Source: Ectothiorhodospira shaposhnikovii
Lineage (GTDB): Bacteria > Pseudomonadota > Gammaproteobacteria > Ectothiorhodospirales > Ectothiorhodospiraceae
Reading direction: 5' to 3'
Assembly (NCBI RefSeq): GCF_016584105.1
Contig: NZ_NRSM01000001.1
Coordinates: forward strand, 62,001 to 126,000
Length of the DNA stretch: 64,000 nucleotides
In this document: piece after piece, positions 1 to 9,739 of the stretch
How positions within the stretch are numbered: position 1 is the stretch's first letter
Layout: the number at the start of each line of letters is the position of its first letter
Position numbers and translations under genes: made by a program
Notes under the pieces: model-generated
The model's input: the letters and a program-made list of their open reading frames with translations, nothing else
Told to the model about the DNA's origin: nothing
The model's database searches: none

Positions 1-1
1 T

Positions 2-283
2 CCGCCGGACTGCCTGTGCATCACGGAACGCGGCCCCTTCCGGCTGGAGGATGAACGACGGCTGCTGCAGCATCACCGCATCGACGCCCTGGTGACCAAG
101 AACTCCGGCGGCGAGGCCACCCGCGCCAAGCTGGAGGCGGCACGGATGTGCGACGTGGAGGTGATCATGGTGGAGCGCCCGCGGGTGCCGCCGGCGCCCG
201 CCGAAGTGCCGGACCCGAAGGCCGCCCTGGACTGGCTGGGCGCGCACTACGCCCGTTCCCGACCCACGCTGCGGGGCGTGTAG
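2..283 (+). CDS. cobK: Precorrin-6A reductase CobK, C-terminal part (5' truncated by window edge)
   Basis: The first 93 codons in frame 2 read as the end of a CobK/CbiJ reductase, which uses NADPH to reduce precorrin-6A in the corrin ring pathway. Recognisable family features are a Gly-Pro-Phe followed by acidic residues, the KNSGG signature at about residue 32, AAR a few residues later, and a VERP motif near the end. The N-terminus lies outside the window. The gene converges on cobJ, and the two 3' ends overlap by 37 bp, so the corrin genes here sit on both strands. The family call is fairly firm; the alternative name CbiJ cannot be excluded from a fragment. Confidence 0.85.
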   Translation, partial: PPDCLCITERGPFRLEDERRLLQHHRIDALVTKNSGGEATRAKLEAARMCDVEVIMVERPRVPPAPAEVPDPKAALDWLGAHYARSRPTLRGV

Positions 284-1011
284 ATCCAGGGATCCTGCCC
301 GGAACGGGGGATCAGCCGGGTCTCGGCGTTGCCGACGATCACCAGGGTGCGCATGTCCGCCTGCTCCGGCCGGGCCAGGGCCAGGGTGGTCACCGCCACC
401 GCCTCTTCCGGGCGGCTCACGGCCCGGGCAAAGATCACCGGCACATGACCCGGCAGATGACGACGCAGCAGGGTCAGGGCTTCACCCAGCTGCCAGGGAC
501 GCGCCCTGGAAATGGGATTGTAGAAAGCCATGGCAAAACCACCCCGGGCGGCGCACTCAAGGCGGTTCAGGATGACGCTCCAGGGTTTGAGGTTGTCCGA
601 CAGGGACATGACGCAGAAGTCATTGCCGAACGGCGCCCCCAGACGGGCACCGGCGGCCAGCACCGCGGACACCCCGGGATGCACGGTCACCTCCAGATCC
701 CGCCAGCCGGGCTCGCCATGGTCCATGGCCTCGAACACCGCAGCCGCCATGCCGAACACGCCGCCGTCGCCGGACGAGACCACGGCCACCCGGGCGCCCT
801 CCGCGGCCAGTTGCAGGGCCAGACGCGCCCGCATGATCTCCTCGCGGTTGTCGGAGGCATGGATCCGCTGACCACCCTCGGCGACCACCCGTTCCACATA
901 GGGCACATACCCCACCAGGTCCGTGGCCTGGGCCAGGGCCAGGGTGGCCCGGGGACAGCGCAAATCCTCGGCGCCGGGACCCAGACCGATGACATCCACG
1001 CGACCGCTCAT
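247..1011 (-). CDS. cobJ: Precorrin-3B C17-methyltransferase
   Basis: A 254-residue SAM-dependent tetrapyrrole methyltransferase that methylates C-17 and contracts the ring in cobalamin synthesis. The N-terminal GLGPG loop (residues 10-14), the VSSGDGGVFGM segment near residue 78, the YNPIS motif near residue 165 and the IVGN motif near the end are typical of CobJ/CbiH. It starts with ATG 4 bp inside the end of cobI, consistent with translational coupling in a cobH-cobI-cobJ operon. It has the single-domain length and carries no fused C-terminal domain. Cytoplasmic. Confidence 0.93.
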   Translation of the reverse strand: MSGRVDVIGLGPGAEDLRCPRATLALAQATDLVGYVPYVERVVAEGGQRIHASDNREEIMRARLALQLAAEGARVAVVSSGDGGVFGMAAAVFEAMDHGEPGWRDLEVTVHPGVSAVLAAGARLGAPFGNDFCVMSLSDNLKPWSVILNRLECAARGGFAMAFYNPISRARPWQLGEALTLLRRHLPGHVPVIFARAVSRPEEAVAVTTLALARPEQADMRTLVIVGNAETRLIPRSGQDPWIYTPRSVGRERA

Positions 1012-1742
1012 CGAACCCCCTGTCTGCCGGGTACCAGCACGATGGTGAAATAGGGCGCGGGCCGGTCTTCCGGCCAGTCGGCCAACCGCGCCACGTGCGC
1101 GCCGTCCATGGTGCCCCGCTCCACCAGAATGGCCCGTTCCAGCAGACCGGCCCGGATCAGGGCCGTGCGGATACGGGGCAGATTACGGCCCACCTTCATG
1201 AAGACGGCGGCATCGGTACGGCTCAGATGGGACACCATGGTGTCCTCCGGCAGGGTGCCCGGGATCACCGTGAGTACGTCGTCACCATGGGTGATCGGGG
1301 TGTCGGCCTGGGTCCAGCATCCGCTCATGCCGCTGATGCCGGGGACCACCTGGGCCGGGAAGCGGTGAGACAGGCGATCGTGCAGGTACATGTAGGAACC
1401 GTACAGGAAGGGATCACCCTCGCAGATCACCGCCACATCCTCTCCTGCGTCCAGATGGCGGGCCACCTGCGTCGCGGCCTGATCGTAGAAGAGCGCCATG
1501 TCCCGTGCATACAGGGGGTCATGAATGGAGACTTCGGTGGTGAAGGGGTACTCCAGGCGCAGGATCCGCTGCTCGGGAAGCAGGTGGGGGCCGGCAATCC
1601 CCAGGGCCTGCCCGGTGCGACCCTGCTTGGCAAAGGCGGCCACCACCGGCGCCGCCCGCAACAGGCGCAGGGCCTTGAGGGTGATGAGTTCCGGATCACC
1701 GGGCCCCAGACCGATGCCGAACAGGGTGCCTGGGCCGCTCAT
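1008..1742 (-). CDS. cobI: Precorrin-2 C20-methyltransferase
   Basis: A 244-residue SAM methyltransferase of the CobI/CbiL family, which adds the C-20 methyl group to precorrin-2 (or the cobalt form). The GIGLGPGDPELITLKA run near the N-terminus and the CEGDPFLYGSYMYL region around residue 110 are diagnostic. It overlaps cobH and cobJ by 4 bp each (ATGA type), so the three genes are probably translated as a coupled unit. Whether the substrate is metal-free or cobalt-loaded cannot be read from the sequence; CobJ and CobK beside it make the CobI name reasonable. Confidence 0.92.
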   Translation of the reverse strand: MSGPGTLFGIGLGPGDPELITLKALRLLRAAPVVAAFAKQGRTGQALGIAGPHLLPEQRILRLEYPFTTEVSIHDPLYARDMALFYDQAATQVARHLDAGEDVAVICEGDPFLYGSYMYLHDRLSHRFPAQVVPGISGMSGCWTQADTPITHGDDVLTVIPGTLPEDTMVSHLSRTDAAVFMKVGRNLPRIRTALIRAGLLERAILVERGTMDGAHVARLADWPEDRPAPYFTIVLVPGRQGVR

Positions 1743-2371
1743 TCCTGTTCGCTCGCCAGGGCGTTAATGGCCGCCACGGTCATGGCACTGCCACCCAGAC
1801 GACCATGGACGATCACGGATTCCAGACCCGGATAGGCAGCCAGGGCCTCCTTGGATTCCGCGGCGCCCACGAAACCCACCGCCATGCCGATCACCAGGGC
1901 TGGACGGGGCGCCCCCGCATCGATCAGTTCCAGCAGGTGGAACAGGGCGGTCGGGGCATTGCCGATGGCCACCACGGCACCGTCTAGCCGTTCCCCCCAC
2001 AGATCCAGGGCGGCAGCGGAGCGAGTGTTGCCGATCCGCCGCGCCAGTTCGGGGACGCGGGGGTCGTCCAGGGTGCAGATGATCTCATTGTCCGCCGGCA
2101 GCCGGGCGCGGGTAATACCGTGGGCCACCATCTTGGCATCACAGAGGATGGGCTTCCCCGCCAGCAGGGCCGCCCTTCCCGCCCTGGCGGCATCGGGCGT
2201 GAAGACCACCTGAGGCGCCAGTTCCACCATGCCGCAGGCATGGATCATGCGCACCACCACCCGGGCCTCGTCGGCGCTGAAACCGTCCAGTCGGGCTTCG
2301 CCGCGGATGGTGGCGAAGGATTTACGATAGATGGCCGCGCCATCCTTGATGTAGTCGTAGGTCTGGGACAT
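1739..2371 (-). CDS. cobH: Precorrin-8X methylmutase
   Basis: A 210-residue CobH/CbiC enzyme that moves a methyl group from C-11 to C-12 to give hydrogenobyrinate. The family core is visible: IHACGMVEL with the catalytic histidine, CDAKMV, GNAPTALFHLLE, and GMAVGFVGAAESKEAL near residue 160. The reading frame is open upstream to 2398, but ATG at 2371 (MSQTYDY) matches the usual N-terminus. This is the first gene of the minus-strand cobHIJ group. I looked for the conserved blocks of a cobalamin riboswitch in the upstream 390 bp and did not find them. Confidence 0.92.
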   Translation of the reverse strand: MSQTYDYIKDGAAIYRKSFATIRGEARLDGFSADEARVVVRMIHACGMVELAPQVVFTPDAARAGRAALLAGKPILCDAKMVAHGITRARLPADNEIICTLDDPRVPELARRIGNTRSAAALDLWGERLDGAVVAIGNAPTALFHLLELIDAGAPRPALVIGMAVGFVGAAESKEALAAYPGLESVIVHGRLGGSAMTVAAINALASEQE

Positions 2372-2571
2372 GGATCGAGTGTACTGCGTGACGGGCAATG
2401 CCGGGGCGGCCGGAGCGGGTGGGTAAGCTTAGCGGGTCGGGGTCCACGGAGCAATGCCCGGCTTGCCCGACACCGGCCTTTGGCCGTGCCGACTTGCTGG
2501 AGCCCGGGAAGAGAGTGCATCAGGGAAGCACGCAACATGGCCGACCGCACAGGCCGCGTGCGAAATTTTTC

Positions 2572-2761
2572 AGGAAGGGGGGTTGCAATACCCGAGGGTT
2601 TTAGTCCAATATTGGACCCATGCTCTCAAACGGAAGGTGGAGGAGCCTGACGGTTCTCCGAGTGATTGGCCTCTGCAAAAGTCACAATCACCCGTCGATC
2701 GAACCGGCAGGTACTCCTCCACCCGCACTGCTAGTGCAATACCGCTATTGCAAAGACCTTC
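2572..2761 (-). other. Structured 3' region downstream of the antenna genes
   Basis: The 390-bp gap between cobH and the antenna beta gene (2372-2761) has no credible gene. Its antenna-proximal half is rich in inverted repeats. 2735-2752 is a perfect 7-bp stem with a 4-nt loop. 2637-2722 is a long imperfect hairpin with 9-bp outer arms (2637-2645 and 2714-2722) and further pairing inside. 2604-2617 is a perfect 14-bp palindrome. All lie in the 3' trailer of the minus-strand antenna transcript. Known puf messages have stabilising or terminating hairpins after the antenna genes, so a similar role is inferred. I see nothing in 2372-2571. Confidence 0.55.
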
Positions 2762-2902
2762 TTAGTAGAAGGGTCTCCACATGAACACCAGGAAGTGAGC
2801 GGCGGCAGCCAGAACCATGAACACCGTGAAGGTGGTCTTGAACTGCTCGTGGAATTCCTTGGCTTGTTCTTCGGTCAGGCCGGAGATGCTGTTGTCATTC
2901 AT
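2762..2902 (-). CDS. Light-harvesting complex beta polypeptide
   Basis: A 46-residue antenna beta subunit, a single-helix inner-membrane protein that binds bacteriochlorophyll with its alpha partner. The sequence shows the GLTEEQAKEFHEQF block (residues 8-21), one hydrophobic helix, and the BChl-ligand histidine H36 in AAAHFLVF. The C-terminus is WRPFY rather than the usual RPW, so the conserved tryptophan is replaced by phenylalanine. ATG at 2902 follows a good ribosome site (GAGAGGA) in the 14-bp gap after the alpha gene. LH1 (puf) and LH2 (puc) cannot be told apart here because no pufLM follows. Confidence 0.93.
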   Translation of the reverse strand: MNDNSISGLTEEQAKEFHEQFKTTFTVFMVLAAAAHFLVFMWRPFY

Positions 2903-2916
2903 GGTCTAGTCCTCTC

Positions 2917-3117
2917 TTACTCGGAAGCTTCAACGGCGCTGGCGTCGAAGGTCAGCGGGTTGTAGTTGTCATTGCTGTACACGAAAGCGTGGACGGCCAG
3001 AGCAACGACCAGAACAGCCATCAGAATGGGCATCAGCCAAGTGCCGGGGTTGACCACCAGCCACAGCTTCCAGTCGTCTCTGGGGTTGCTTGGCTTGCTC
3101 GCTCTGTATTCGCTCAT
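2917..3117 (-). CDS. Light-harvesting complex alpha polypeptide
   Basis: A 66-residue antenna alpha subunit. The WKLWLVVNP segment (residues 16-24) at the membrane interface, a single transmembrane helix, and the BChl-binding histidine H43 in ALAVHAFV are characteristic. After the helix it has a polar SNDNYNPL stretch and an acidic tail. The ribosome site AGAGGG lies upstream of ATG at 3117. It is followed 14 bp later by the beta gene. In purple bacteria the standard order is beta then alpha (pufBA, pucBA), so this pair is inverted. No reaction-centre genes are adjacent, suggesting a separate antenna operon. Confidence 0.92.
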   Translation of the reverse strand: MSEYRASKPSNPRDDWKLWLVVNPGTWLMPILMAVLVVALAVHAFVYSNDNYNPLTFDASAVEASE

Positions 3118-3551
3118 TGATATTACCCTCTTGGTTTAAGTACAGACCCCTTCTGGGGATCCGGACGTTCTTGCAGACATCAGCTTCTGATGTAGCCCTG
3201 CAACGGACTCAAGACCTGGGCCGGATTCCTGGAAGAAATGGCCACAAGACCTGATTCCGAATTTCCGCTCAGACGATCCTGGCTACCTTCAGGGCCAACC
3301 CCCATGGCTGGGATCGCAGTTAGGGTGTAAGTCTAGGCTGACGCCGCTGGATGTCAAGGCGTCGATACAAGCGGAAGCCCTCCAAAGCACCAAGACTCAC
3401 AAAAGCTTGACCCGGGTCAACGAGTGGGCGACCACGAAGGATGCGCCCTGAAGGATGGCGCATGCATGGACAATCCCCCATTGGGCGGTCATGATGAAAC
3501 CCATCCTGACATGGACAGTGGACTGTCCAATCACGCACATGGAGGTCAAGC
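3118..3551. promoter_or_regulatory. Divergent intergenic region between antenna genes and radC, with leader hairpins
   Basis: 434 bp without a credible gene. On the antenna side the leader holds a perfect 7-bp inverted repeat at 3177-3193, extended outward by a 6-bp TTGCAG/CTGCAA pair, and a smaller CCCC/GGGG hairpin at 3147-3158. Both would fold in the mRNA 25-80 nt before the alpha start. Nearer radC, 3513-3528 is a perfect inverted repeat (GGACAGT-gg-ACTGTCC), a possible operator. I looked for the TGT-N12-ACA box of PpsR/CrtJ and found only a TGT-N10-ACA, so no regulator is named. Confidence 0.5.
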
Positions 3552-4223
3552 ATGCCCATCACCGACTGGCCCGCATCCGAACGCCCCCGGGAAAAGCTCA
3601 TCACCCGGGGCGCCGCCGCCCTGTCCGATGCCGAACTCCTGGCCATTTTCCTGAGAACCGGCGTGGCAGGATTCACCGCCGTGGATCTGGCCAGGGATCT
3701 TCTGCGCCGATTCGGCGGCCTGCGTCCATTGCTGCAGGCCGATCTTGCCGAGTTCTGCGCTGCCCGAGGCCTGGGACAGGCCAAATACGCCCAACTCCAG
3801 GCCGTGCTTGAGATGGGGCGTCGGCATTTGTCTGAAACCCTCAAGCGAGGGGATGCCATCACCAGCCCCGAACATACCCGGCACTATCTGAGAGCGCAGC
3901 TGCGGGACTACCCTTTCGAGGTCTTCGCATGCCTGTTTCTGGATAATCGCCACCGCGTCATCGCGTTTGAAGAGCTGTTCCGGGGCACCATAGACGGCGC
4001 CAGCGTACATCCCAGGGAGGTCGTGCGCCGTGCCCTGGCCCACAATGCGGCGGCAGTCATCCTGAGCCACAACCACCCCTCGGGAATCGCCGAACCCTCC
4101 CGTGCGGATGAACTCATCACCCGGCGCCTCCAGGAGGCCCTGGGATTGATTGACGTCAGGGTGCTGGATCACATCATCGTAGGGGATGAGCTTGTATCAC
4201 TGGCGGAACGGGGGGTGCTCTGA
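3552..4223 (+). CDS. radC: RadC family JAB-domain protein
   Basis: A 223-residue RadC (DUF2466) protein. The N-terminal half has helix-hairpin-helix-like elements, including the [12 protein letters not shown] stretch. The C-terminal JAB/MPN domain carries the metal motif HNHPSG at residues 173-178 and the downstream SRAD aspartate, plus an upstream glutamate in [10 protein letters not shown]. Its cellular role is not settled: the E. coli name comes from a radiation-sensitivity phenotype later reassigned to recG. It normally lies beside coaBC/dut or rpmB, which are absent here. ATG at 3552 follows GGAGG. Confidence 0.92.
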   Translation: MPITDWPASERPREKLITRGAAALSDAELLAIFLRTGVAGFTAVDLARDLLRRFGGLRPLLQADLAEFCAARGLGQAKYAQLQAVLEMGRRHLSETLKRGDAITSPEHTRHYLRAQLRDYPFEVFACLFLDNRHRVIAFEELFRGTIDGASVHPREVVRRALAHNAAAVILSHNHPSGIAEPSRADELITRRLQEALGLIDVRVLDHIIVGDELVSLAERGVL

Positions 4224-4413
4224 AACTGCCAGCTCACATTCCCCAGGCATGAAATCAGTAATCGAGTCAGCGTGTCCAGGGCCAGGGCAACGACACCGGC
4301 ACCTGAATTGAAGCCTGCCAGCCAAACATGATTTCCCTTCTCCTTTCAGGGTCTTGTTGGTTCTGGAAAGGTTTAAGATAGGCCCGCCTTCAGGCCAGTC
4401 AAGGAACAGGATC

Positions 4414-6240
<1,827 letters not shown>

Positions 6241-6268
6241 ACCCCGTTGCCGGTACCGGCTCCCCCTT

Positions 6269-7159
6269 TTAGCCCCGGATCAGCAACACATCCGCGTCCT
6301 GCACCTGGTGTACCACCCGGCGAGCCACGCCGCCCAGCAGGGCATCCTGGAGACGGTTGCGGCCATGGGTGCCCATCACCACCAGCTCGGCCTTGAATTC
6401 CTGCACGGCGCGCTCCAGCACATCGGGCGCATAACCCAGGCGCAACTCGGCGGAGAGCCGCTCCGCCGGCAGGCCGCAACCGGACAGAAAATCATTCAGT
6501 TCCTGTTCCTGCTCAGCGCGCACTTCCTGCTTGATCCGGGCCACCTCACTGGCCACCACCCGGTTGCGCAGCACTTCATCCAGGGAATCCATGTTGTACG
6601 CATGCACCGCGCGCAGGGTTTCCTCGGGTGAGAGTGCCGAGGCCAGGCGAAGGGCGCTGCGGGTCCGCTCGGAATAATCCACCGGTACCACGATATGGCG
6701 GTAAGGTCCCTGCACCGGCTTCTTCACCACCAGGATGGGGCGATCGGCATGGTGGACCAGGTTCTGGGTGGTGGTGCCCAGCAGAATCTCCTTGAAACTG
6801 CGCTGGCCGTGGGAGCCCACCACGATCAGGTCGGCCTCGAACTCCCGGGCCTCCGCCAGGATCTGCTTGTGGCCCTGGCCCCGCACGCAGCGGATGTCCA
6901 TGCTCAGGTCGTCAGTGGCGCCCAGTGCCATCATGCGCTCCGCCATGGCCTGCTCGGTGGCTTCCACCAGGTCCGCCATGAGGGCGTCTGCGTCACCCCG
7001 CAACCGCTTGAGGACGGCCTCATCCAGGGCCGGGGCAGGAATCACATTAACCACCCGCAGTTGGGCTCCTTCCGAGGCGGCCAACTGCAAGGCACGTCGA
7101 CCGGCGTTGTCGGCGCCGGCGGAAAGGTCGGTGGCAAACAGGATCTTGCTCAGCTTCAT
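6269..7159 (-). CDS. Universal stress protein with two UspA domains
   Basis: A 296-residue tandem UspA protein. Domain 1 begins KILFATDLS and ends with GSHGQRSFKEILLG plus a PILVVK strand. Domain 2 begins HIVVPVDYS and ends with GTHGRNRLQDALLG and DVLLIRG. The G-2x-G-9x-G(S/T)-type loops suggest ATP binding in both halves. Proteins of this UspE-like architecture are cytoplasmic and respond to stress or starvation; the exact signal is unknown. ATG at 7159 with upstream GAGAGA was chosen; the frame runs open to 7360 without support. It lies opposite the preceding exporter, with 28 bp between stop codons. Confidence 0.9.
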   Translation of the reverse strand: MKLSKILFATDLSAGADNAGRRALQLAASEGAQLRVVNVIPAPALDEAVLKRLRGDADALMADLVEATEQAMAERMMALGATDDLSMDIRCVRGQGHKQILAEAREFEADLIVVGSHGQRSFKEILLGTTTQNLVHHADRPILVVKKPVQGPYRHIVVPVDYSERTRSALRLASALSPEETLRAVHAYNMDSLDEVLRNRVVASEVARIKQEVRAEQEQELNDFLSGCGLPAERLSAELRLGYAPDVLERAVQEFKAELVVMGTHGRNRLQDALLGGVARRVVHQVQDADVLLIRG

Positions 7160-7387
7160 GGCATCTCTCTCGTACAGGACGTGACTCTTTGCTGTCTCGG
7201 CGCGCCAGTCCACCCGACATGGCACCCATGGCACTGATTGTCGCACAGTTGCCGCCGGTGTCACGTGATCGGTGTGCAGGTGTGCGCAGGTGAATGCTGA
7301 TTGACAGGGTGAATCCGCCGCCACGGCATGGGGTAATCGCCGGGAATTGCCTTTTGCCAATCAGGAATGGAAAGCGCTTGAAGTACA

Positions 7388-8590
7388 ATGGCCGGGACAG
7401 CCCCATCGTCCCTTCCAGCGGGCTTGCGCCTGCGTCAGGAGCCTTCCTTGCGTATCAGTCACCTTCTTATCGTGCAGTATTGCGCGATCCTGGTCTTTTC
7501 ATCCCTGTATGCCCCCCAGCCGCTGCTGCCCGTGCTGGCAGAAGCCTTTGCCGTCAGTGAGGCCAGGGCCTCGCTGCTGATCACAGTGGCCCTGCTGCCC
7601 CTGGCCATCGCTCCGGTGGCCTATGGATTCCTGCTGCAGAGGCTGTCGGCCAGGCGCCTGCTGATCGGCGCCACCTGGCTGCTGGCCGTCACCCAGGTGG
7701 CGGTGTATCTGGTCACCAGCTTTGAACTGCTGCTGGCCCTGCGCCTGGCCCAGGGATTGATCATCCCCGCCATGCTCACTTCCCTGATGACCTATCTGGC
7801 CGCCAGCGCCCCGCCGGGGCAGATCGCCCGGGTGATGGCCATCTACATTGCCGCCAGCGTGCTGGGGGGCTTCCTGGGGCGCATGATCTCAGGGCTGATC
7901 TCCACCCAGTTCGGCTGGCGCTGGTCATTCCTGTTCCTGGCCGTGGCCATCGCCCTGTGCGCCCTGCTGCTGCAGCGCCTGAAAGCCGACCCACCGGTGA
8001 GCTTCCAGCGTCTGGACCCGCGGACCATCCTGCAGGTGCTGCGGCAACCCAGCTTCCTGCGCCTGTACATGGTGGTGTTCTGCGCCTTCGGTGCCTTTGC
8101 CTCGCTGCTCAACTTCCTGCCCTTCCGCCTGGTGGAACTGGGCACCGGACTGAGTGAGACCGGCATCGCCTTCATGTATGCAGGCTACCTGATGGGGGTG
8201 GTCACCTCCCTGCTCTCCCTGCGCATCGCCGACCATATCGGCGGCGCGGTGAACACCATGCTGCTGGGCAGCGCGATATTCCTGGCAGCCCTGCTGTTCT
8301 TCACGGGCTCACAGGTATGGGTGATGTTCATGGGCATGTTCGTGCTCTGCGCCGGCATGTTCCTGATCCATTCCCTGGCACCGGGGGTGCTCAATCAGGC
8401 CGGCGGCGAACAGCGGGGGGTGGTCAACGGACTGTATATTGCCTTTTACTATGCGGGCGGTACCACCGGGTCATTCCTGCCGGGATTCCTGTATCACGGC
8501 CTGGGCTGGCATGTGTATCTGGGCGCCCTGGCCATGATCCTCTGCTTCGGCGGGTGGCTGCTCTGGACCTTGCGACGCAGCGGCCTTTGA
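7388..8590 (+). CDS. MFS transporter
   Basis: A 400-residue major facilitator with about 12 predicted helices. The first helix has SSLYAPQPLLPVL, a motif shared with the YnfM/arabinose-exporter-like group of MFS proteins. A charged loop between helices 2 and 3 contains QRLSARRLLIGA, matching motif A in weakened form. It probably uses the proton gradient for export; the substrate is unknown. The start is uncertain: ATG 7388 gives MAGTAPS, while TTG 7451 would remove 21 residues that look non-conserved. A small thioredoxin-like gene follows after 45 bp. Confidence 0.85.
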   Translation: MAGTAPSSLPAGLRLRQEPSLRISHLLIVQYCAILVFSSLYAPQPLLPVLAEAFAVSEARASLLITVALLPLAIAPVAYGFLLQRLSARRLLIGATWLLAVTQVAVYLVTSFELLLALRLAQGLIIPAMLTSLMTYLAASAPPGQIARVMAIYIAASVLGGFLGRMISGLISTQFGWRWSFLFLAVAIALCALLLQRLKADPPVSFQRLDPRTILQVLRQPSFLRLYMVVFCAFGAFASLLNFLPFRLVELGTGLSETGIAFMYAGYLMGVVTSLLSLRIADHIGGAVNTMLLGSAIFLAALLFFTGSQVWVMFMGMFVLCAGMFLIHSLAPGVLNQAGGEQRGVVNGLYIAFYYAGGTTGSFLPGFLYHGLGWHVYLGALAMILCFGGWLLWTLRRSGL

Positions 8591-8635
8591 CCCGGCCAGA
8601 CAACCGGAATACGCCTGGAGGCGCGAGGAGGATAG

Positions 8636-9073
8636 ATGAGCCAAGACACTACCAAGCCGTCCCGCAAGGGCCTGCCCCGCTGGGCCAGACTTCTGATCAC
8701 GCCCCTGATCCTGCTGACGGCGGCCGCCCTGATCTGGAGCCAGCTGCCCAAGGGCGCCTACCCCACGGACCTGAGCCGGATCGGCGACGGGCGCCCTGCC
8801 CTGGTGCTCACCTACGACGCTTCCTTCCTGGCAGGCATGCGGGTGATGGGCTACATGGACGAGCTCCGCGATGACTACATGCCGCGGGTCCACTTCCTGG
8901 TGGCCAATGTGGGCACCCCGGACGGACGCAGTCTGGCGAACCGACACGGGGTTCGGGACGGCGCCGTGCTGCTGTTTTCAGCCCAGGGGACACTGGTGGA
9001 ACAATTGCCGGCACCGGCCGGCGCGGAGGAACTGCGTCAGGCCCTGGATCGGGTCCTGATGGCGACCCGGTAG
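8636..9073 (+). CDS. Membrane-anchored thioredoxin-fold protein without CXXC
   Basis: 145 residues. A short basic N-terminus is followed by one hydrophobic helix (about residues 18-36), so most of the protein should be periplasmic. The rest has a thioredoxin-like pattern: a strand ALVLTYDAS, a helix, the strand VHFLVANV, RHGVRDGAVLLF in the position of the cis-Pro strand region, and a C-terminal helix. The redox CXXC is missing; no cysteine is present. It may be a scaffold or a degenerate thioredoxin. The ribosome site GAGGAGG just before ATG 8636 is strong. I do not recognise a named family. Confidence 0.65.
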   Translation: MSQDTTKPSRKGLPRWARLLITPLILLTAAALIWSQLPKGAYPTDLSRIGDGRPALVLTYDASFLAGMRVMGYMDELRDDYMPRVHFLVANVGTPDGRSLANRHGVRDGAVLLFSAQGTLVEQLPAPAGAEELRQALDRVLMATR

Positions 9074-9126
9074 GCACCCGGGCGCAGGGGGCGGGCAAGG
9101 GGGCAGGGATGCCCCCACGAACCGGA

Positions 9127-9351
9127 TCAATGCTTGTAGCGGTAGCTGATACGGCCCTTGGTCAGGTCGTAGGGAGACATCTCCAGCTTGACCTTGTCGC
9201 CGCTGACCACGCGGATACGGTAGCGGCGCATCTTGCCGGAGGCGTAGGCCTGCACCTGAACGCCGTTCTCCAGTTCCACGCGAAAACGCTGATCGGGCAT
9301 CACGTCGGTGACGGTGCCTTCCATCTCAATGAGATCTTCCTTATTGGACAT
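9127..9351 (-). CDS. infA: Translation initiation factor IF-1
   Basis: A 74-residue S1/OB-fold protein that binds the ribosomal A site during initiation. It shows the IF-1 hallmarks: [26 protein letters not shown], and the [12 protein letters not shown] end. Length and sequence match canonical IF-1 (E. coli 72 residues). It is transcribed alone, with a predicted sigma70 promoter about 200 bp upstream. No ribosomal-protein operon is adjacent. Confidence 0.97.
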   Translation of the reverse strand: MSNKEDLIEMEGTVTDVMPDQRFRVELENGVQVQAYASGKMRRYRIRVVSGDKVKLEMSPYDLTKGRISYRYKH

Positions 9352-9739
9352 GGGGTACCTCTCTTTCCGTCAGGCAGGACACATGAGGGGACTGCGGGTC
9401 TGTCCGGCCTGAGTGAGTGTCGGCCTGGCCCTGTGGGCCTGTGCCATGGGGTCGTGCGTCTGCCGATGCAGCGCAGATAAGGTGGGGCAAGGCGGTCTTG
9501 ATGCCGCTTGACAGGGTCCTGACGCCGGTCGTCATGCCCAGGACCGCTGCAGTATACACGAATCAGGATTCATTTTCAGGGACTTACGCGCACGCCCCGG
9601 GAAGGGGCTGAAACGGGACTGCCACAATGAAATTAAGCGATGGCTAATATTGCCCGTTTCCCTTAAAGTGTGCGGCATTCAAGGGGCGCCGGAGTCCGGC
9701 TTCGGGCGTCGCCGGATCAACTGCTCACGGGGGCATCCG
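9352..9739 (-). promoter_or_regulatory. infA upstream region with predicted sigma70 promoter
   Basis: 388 bp between infA and the divergent TDT gene. On the minus strand a TATACT -10 hexamer (9551-9556) and a CTGAAA -35 hexamer (9574-9579) are separated by exactly 17 bp, a good sigma70 candidate. Transcription would start near 9544, leaving an untranslated leader of roughly 190 nt before infA. Nothing else convincing is seen; short open frames in the leader have no homology I recognise. Confidence 0.5.

Noticed and set aside
2372-2571. Possible cobalamin riboswitch before cobH
   Set aside because: The conserved B12-box and the other conserved blocks are not present on either strand.
3520-3545. 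PpsR/CrtJ-type site before the antenna genes
   Set aside because: Only TGT-N10-ACA is seen; the spacing does not match TGT-N12-ACA.
4224-4413. Possible gene remnant between radC and the ABC exporter
   Set aside because: Translations on both strands show no motif; I could not link it to any family.
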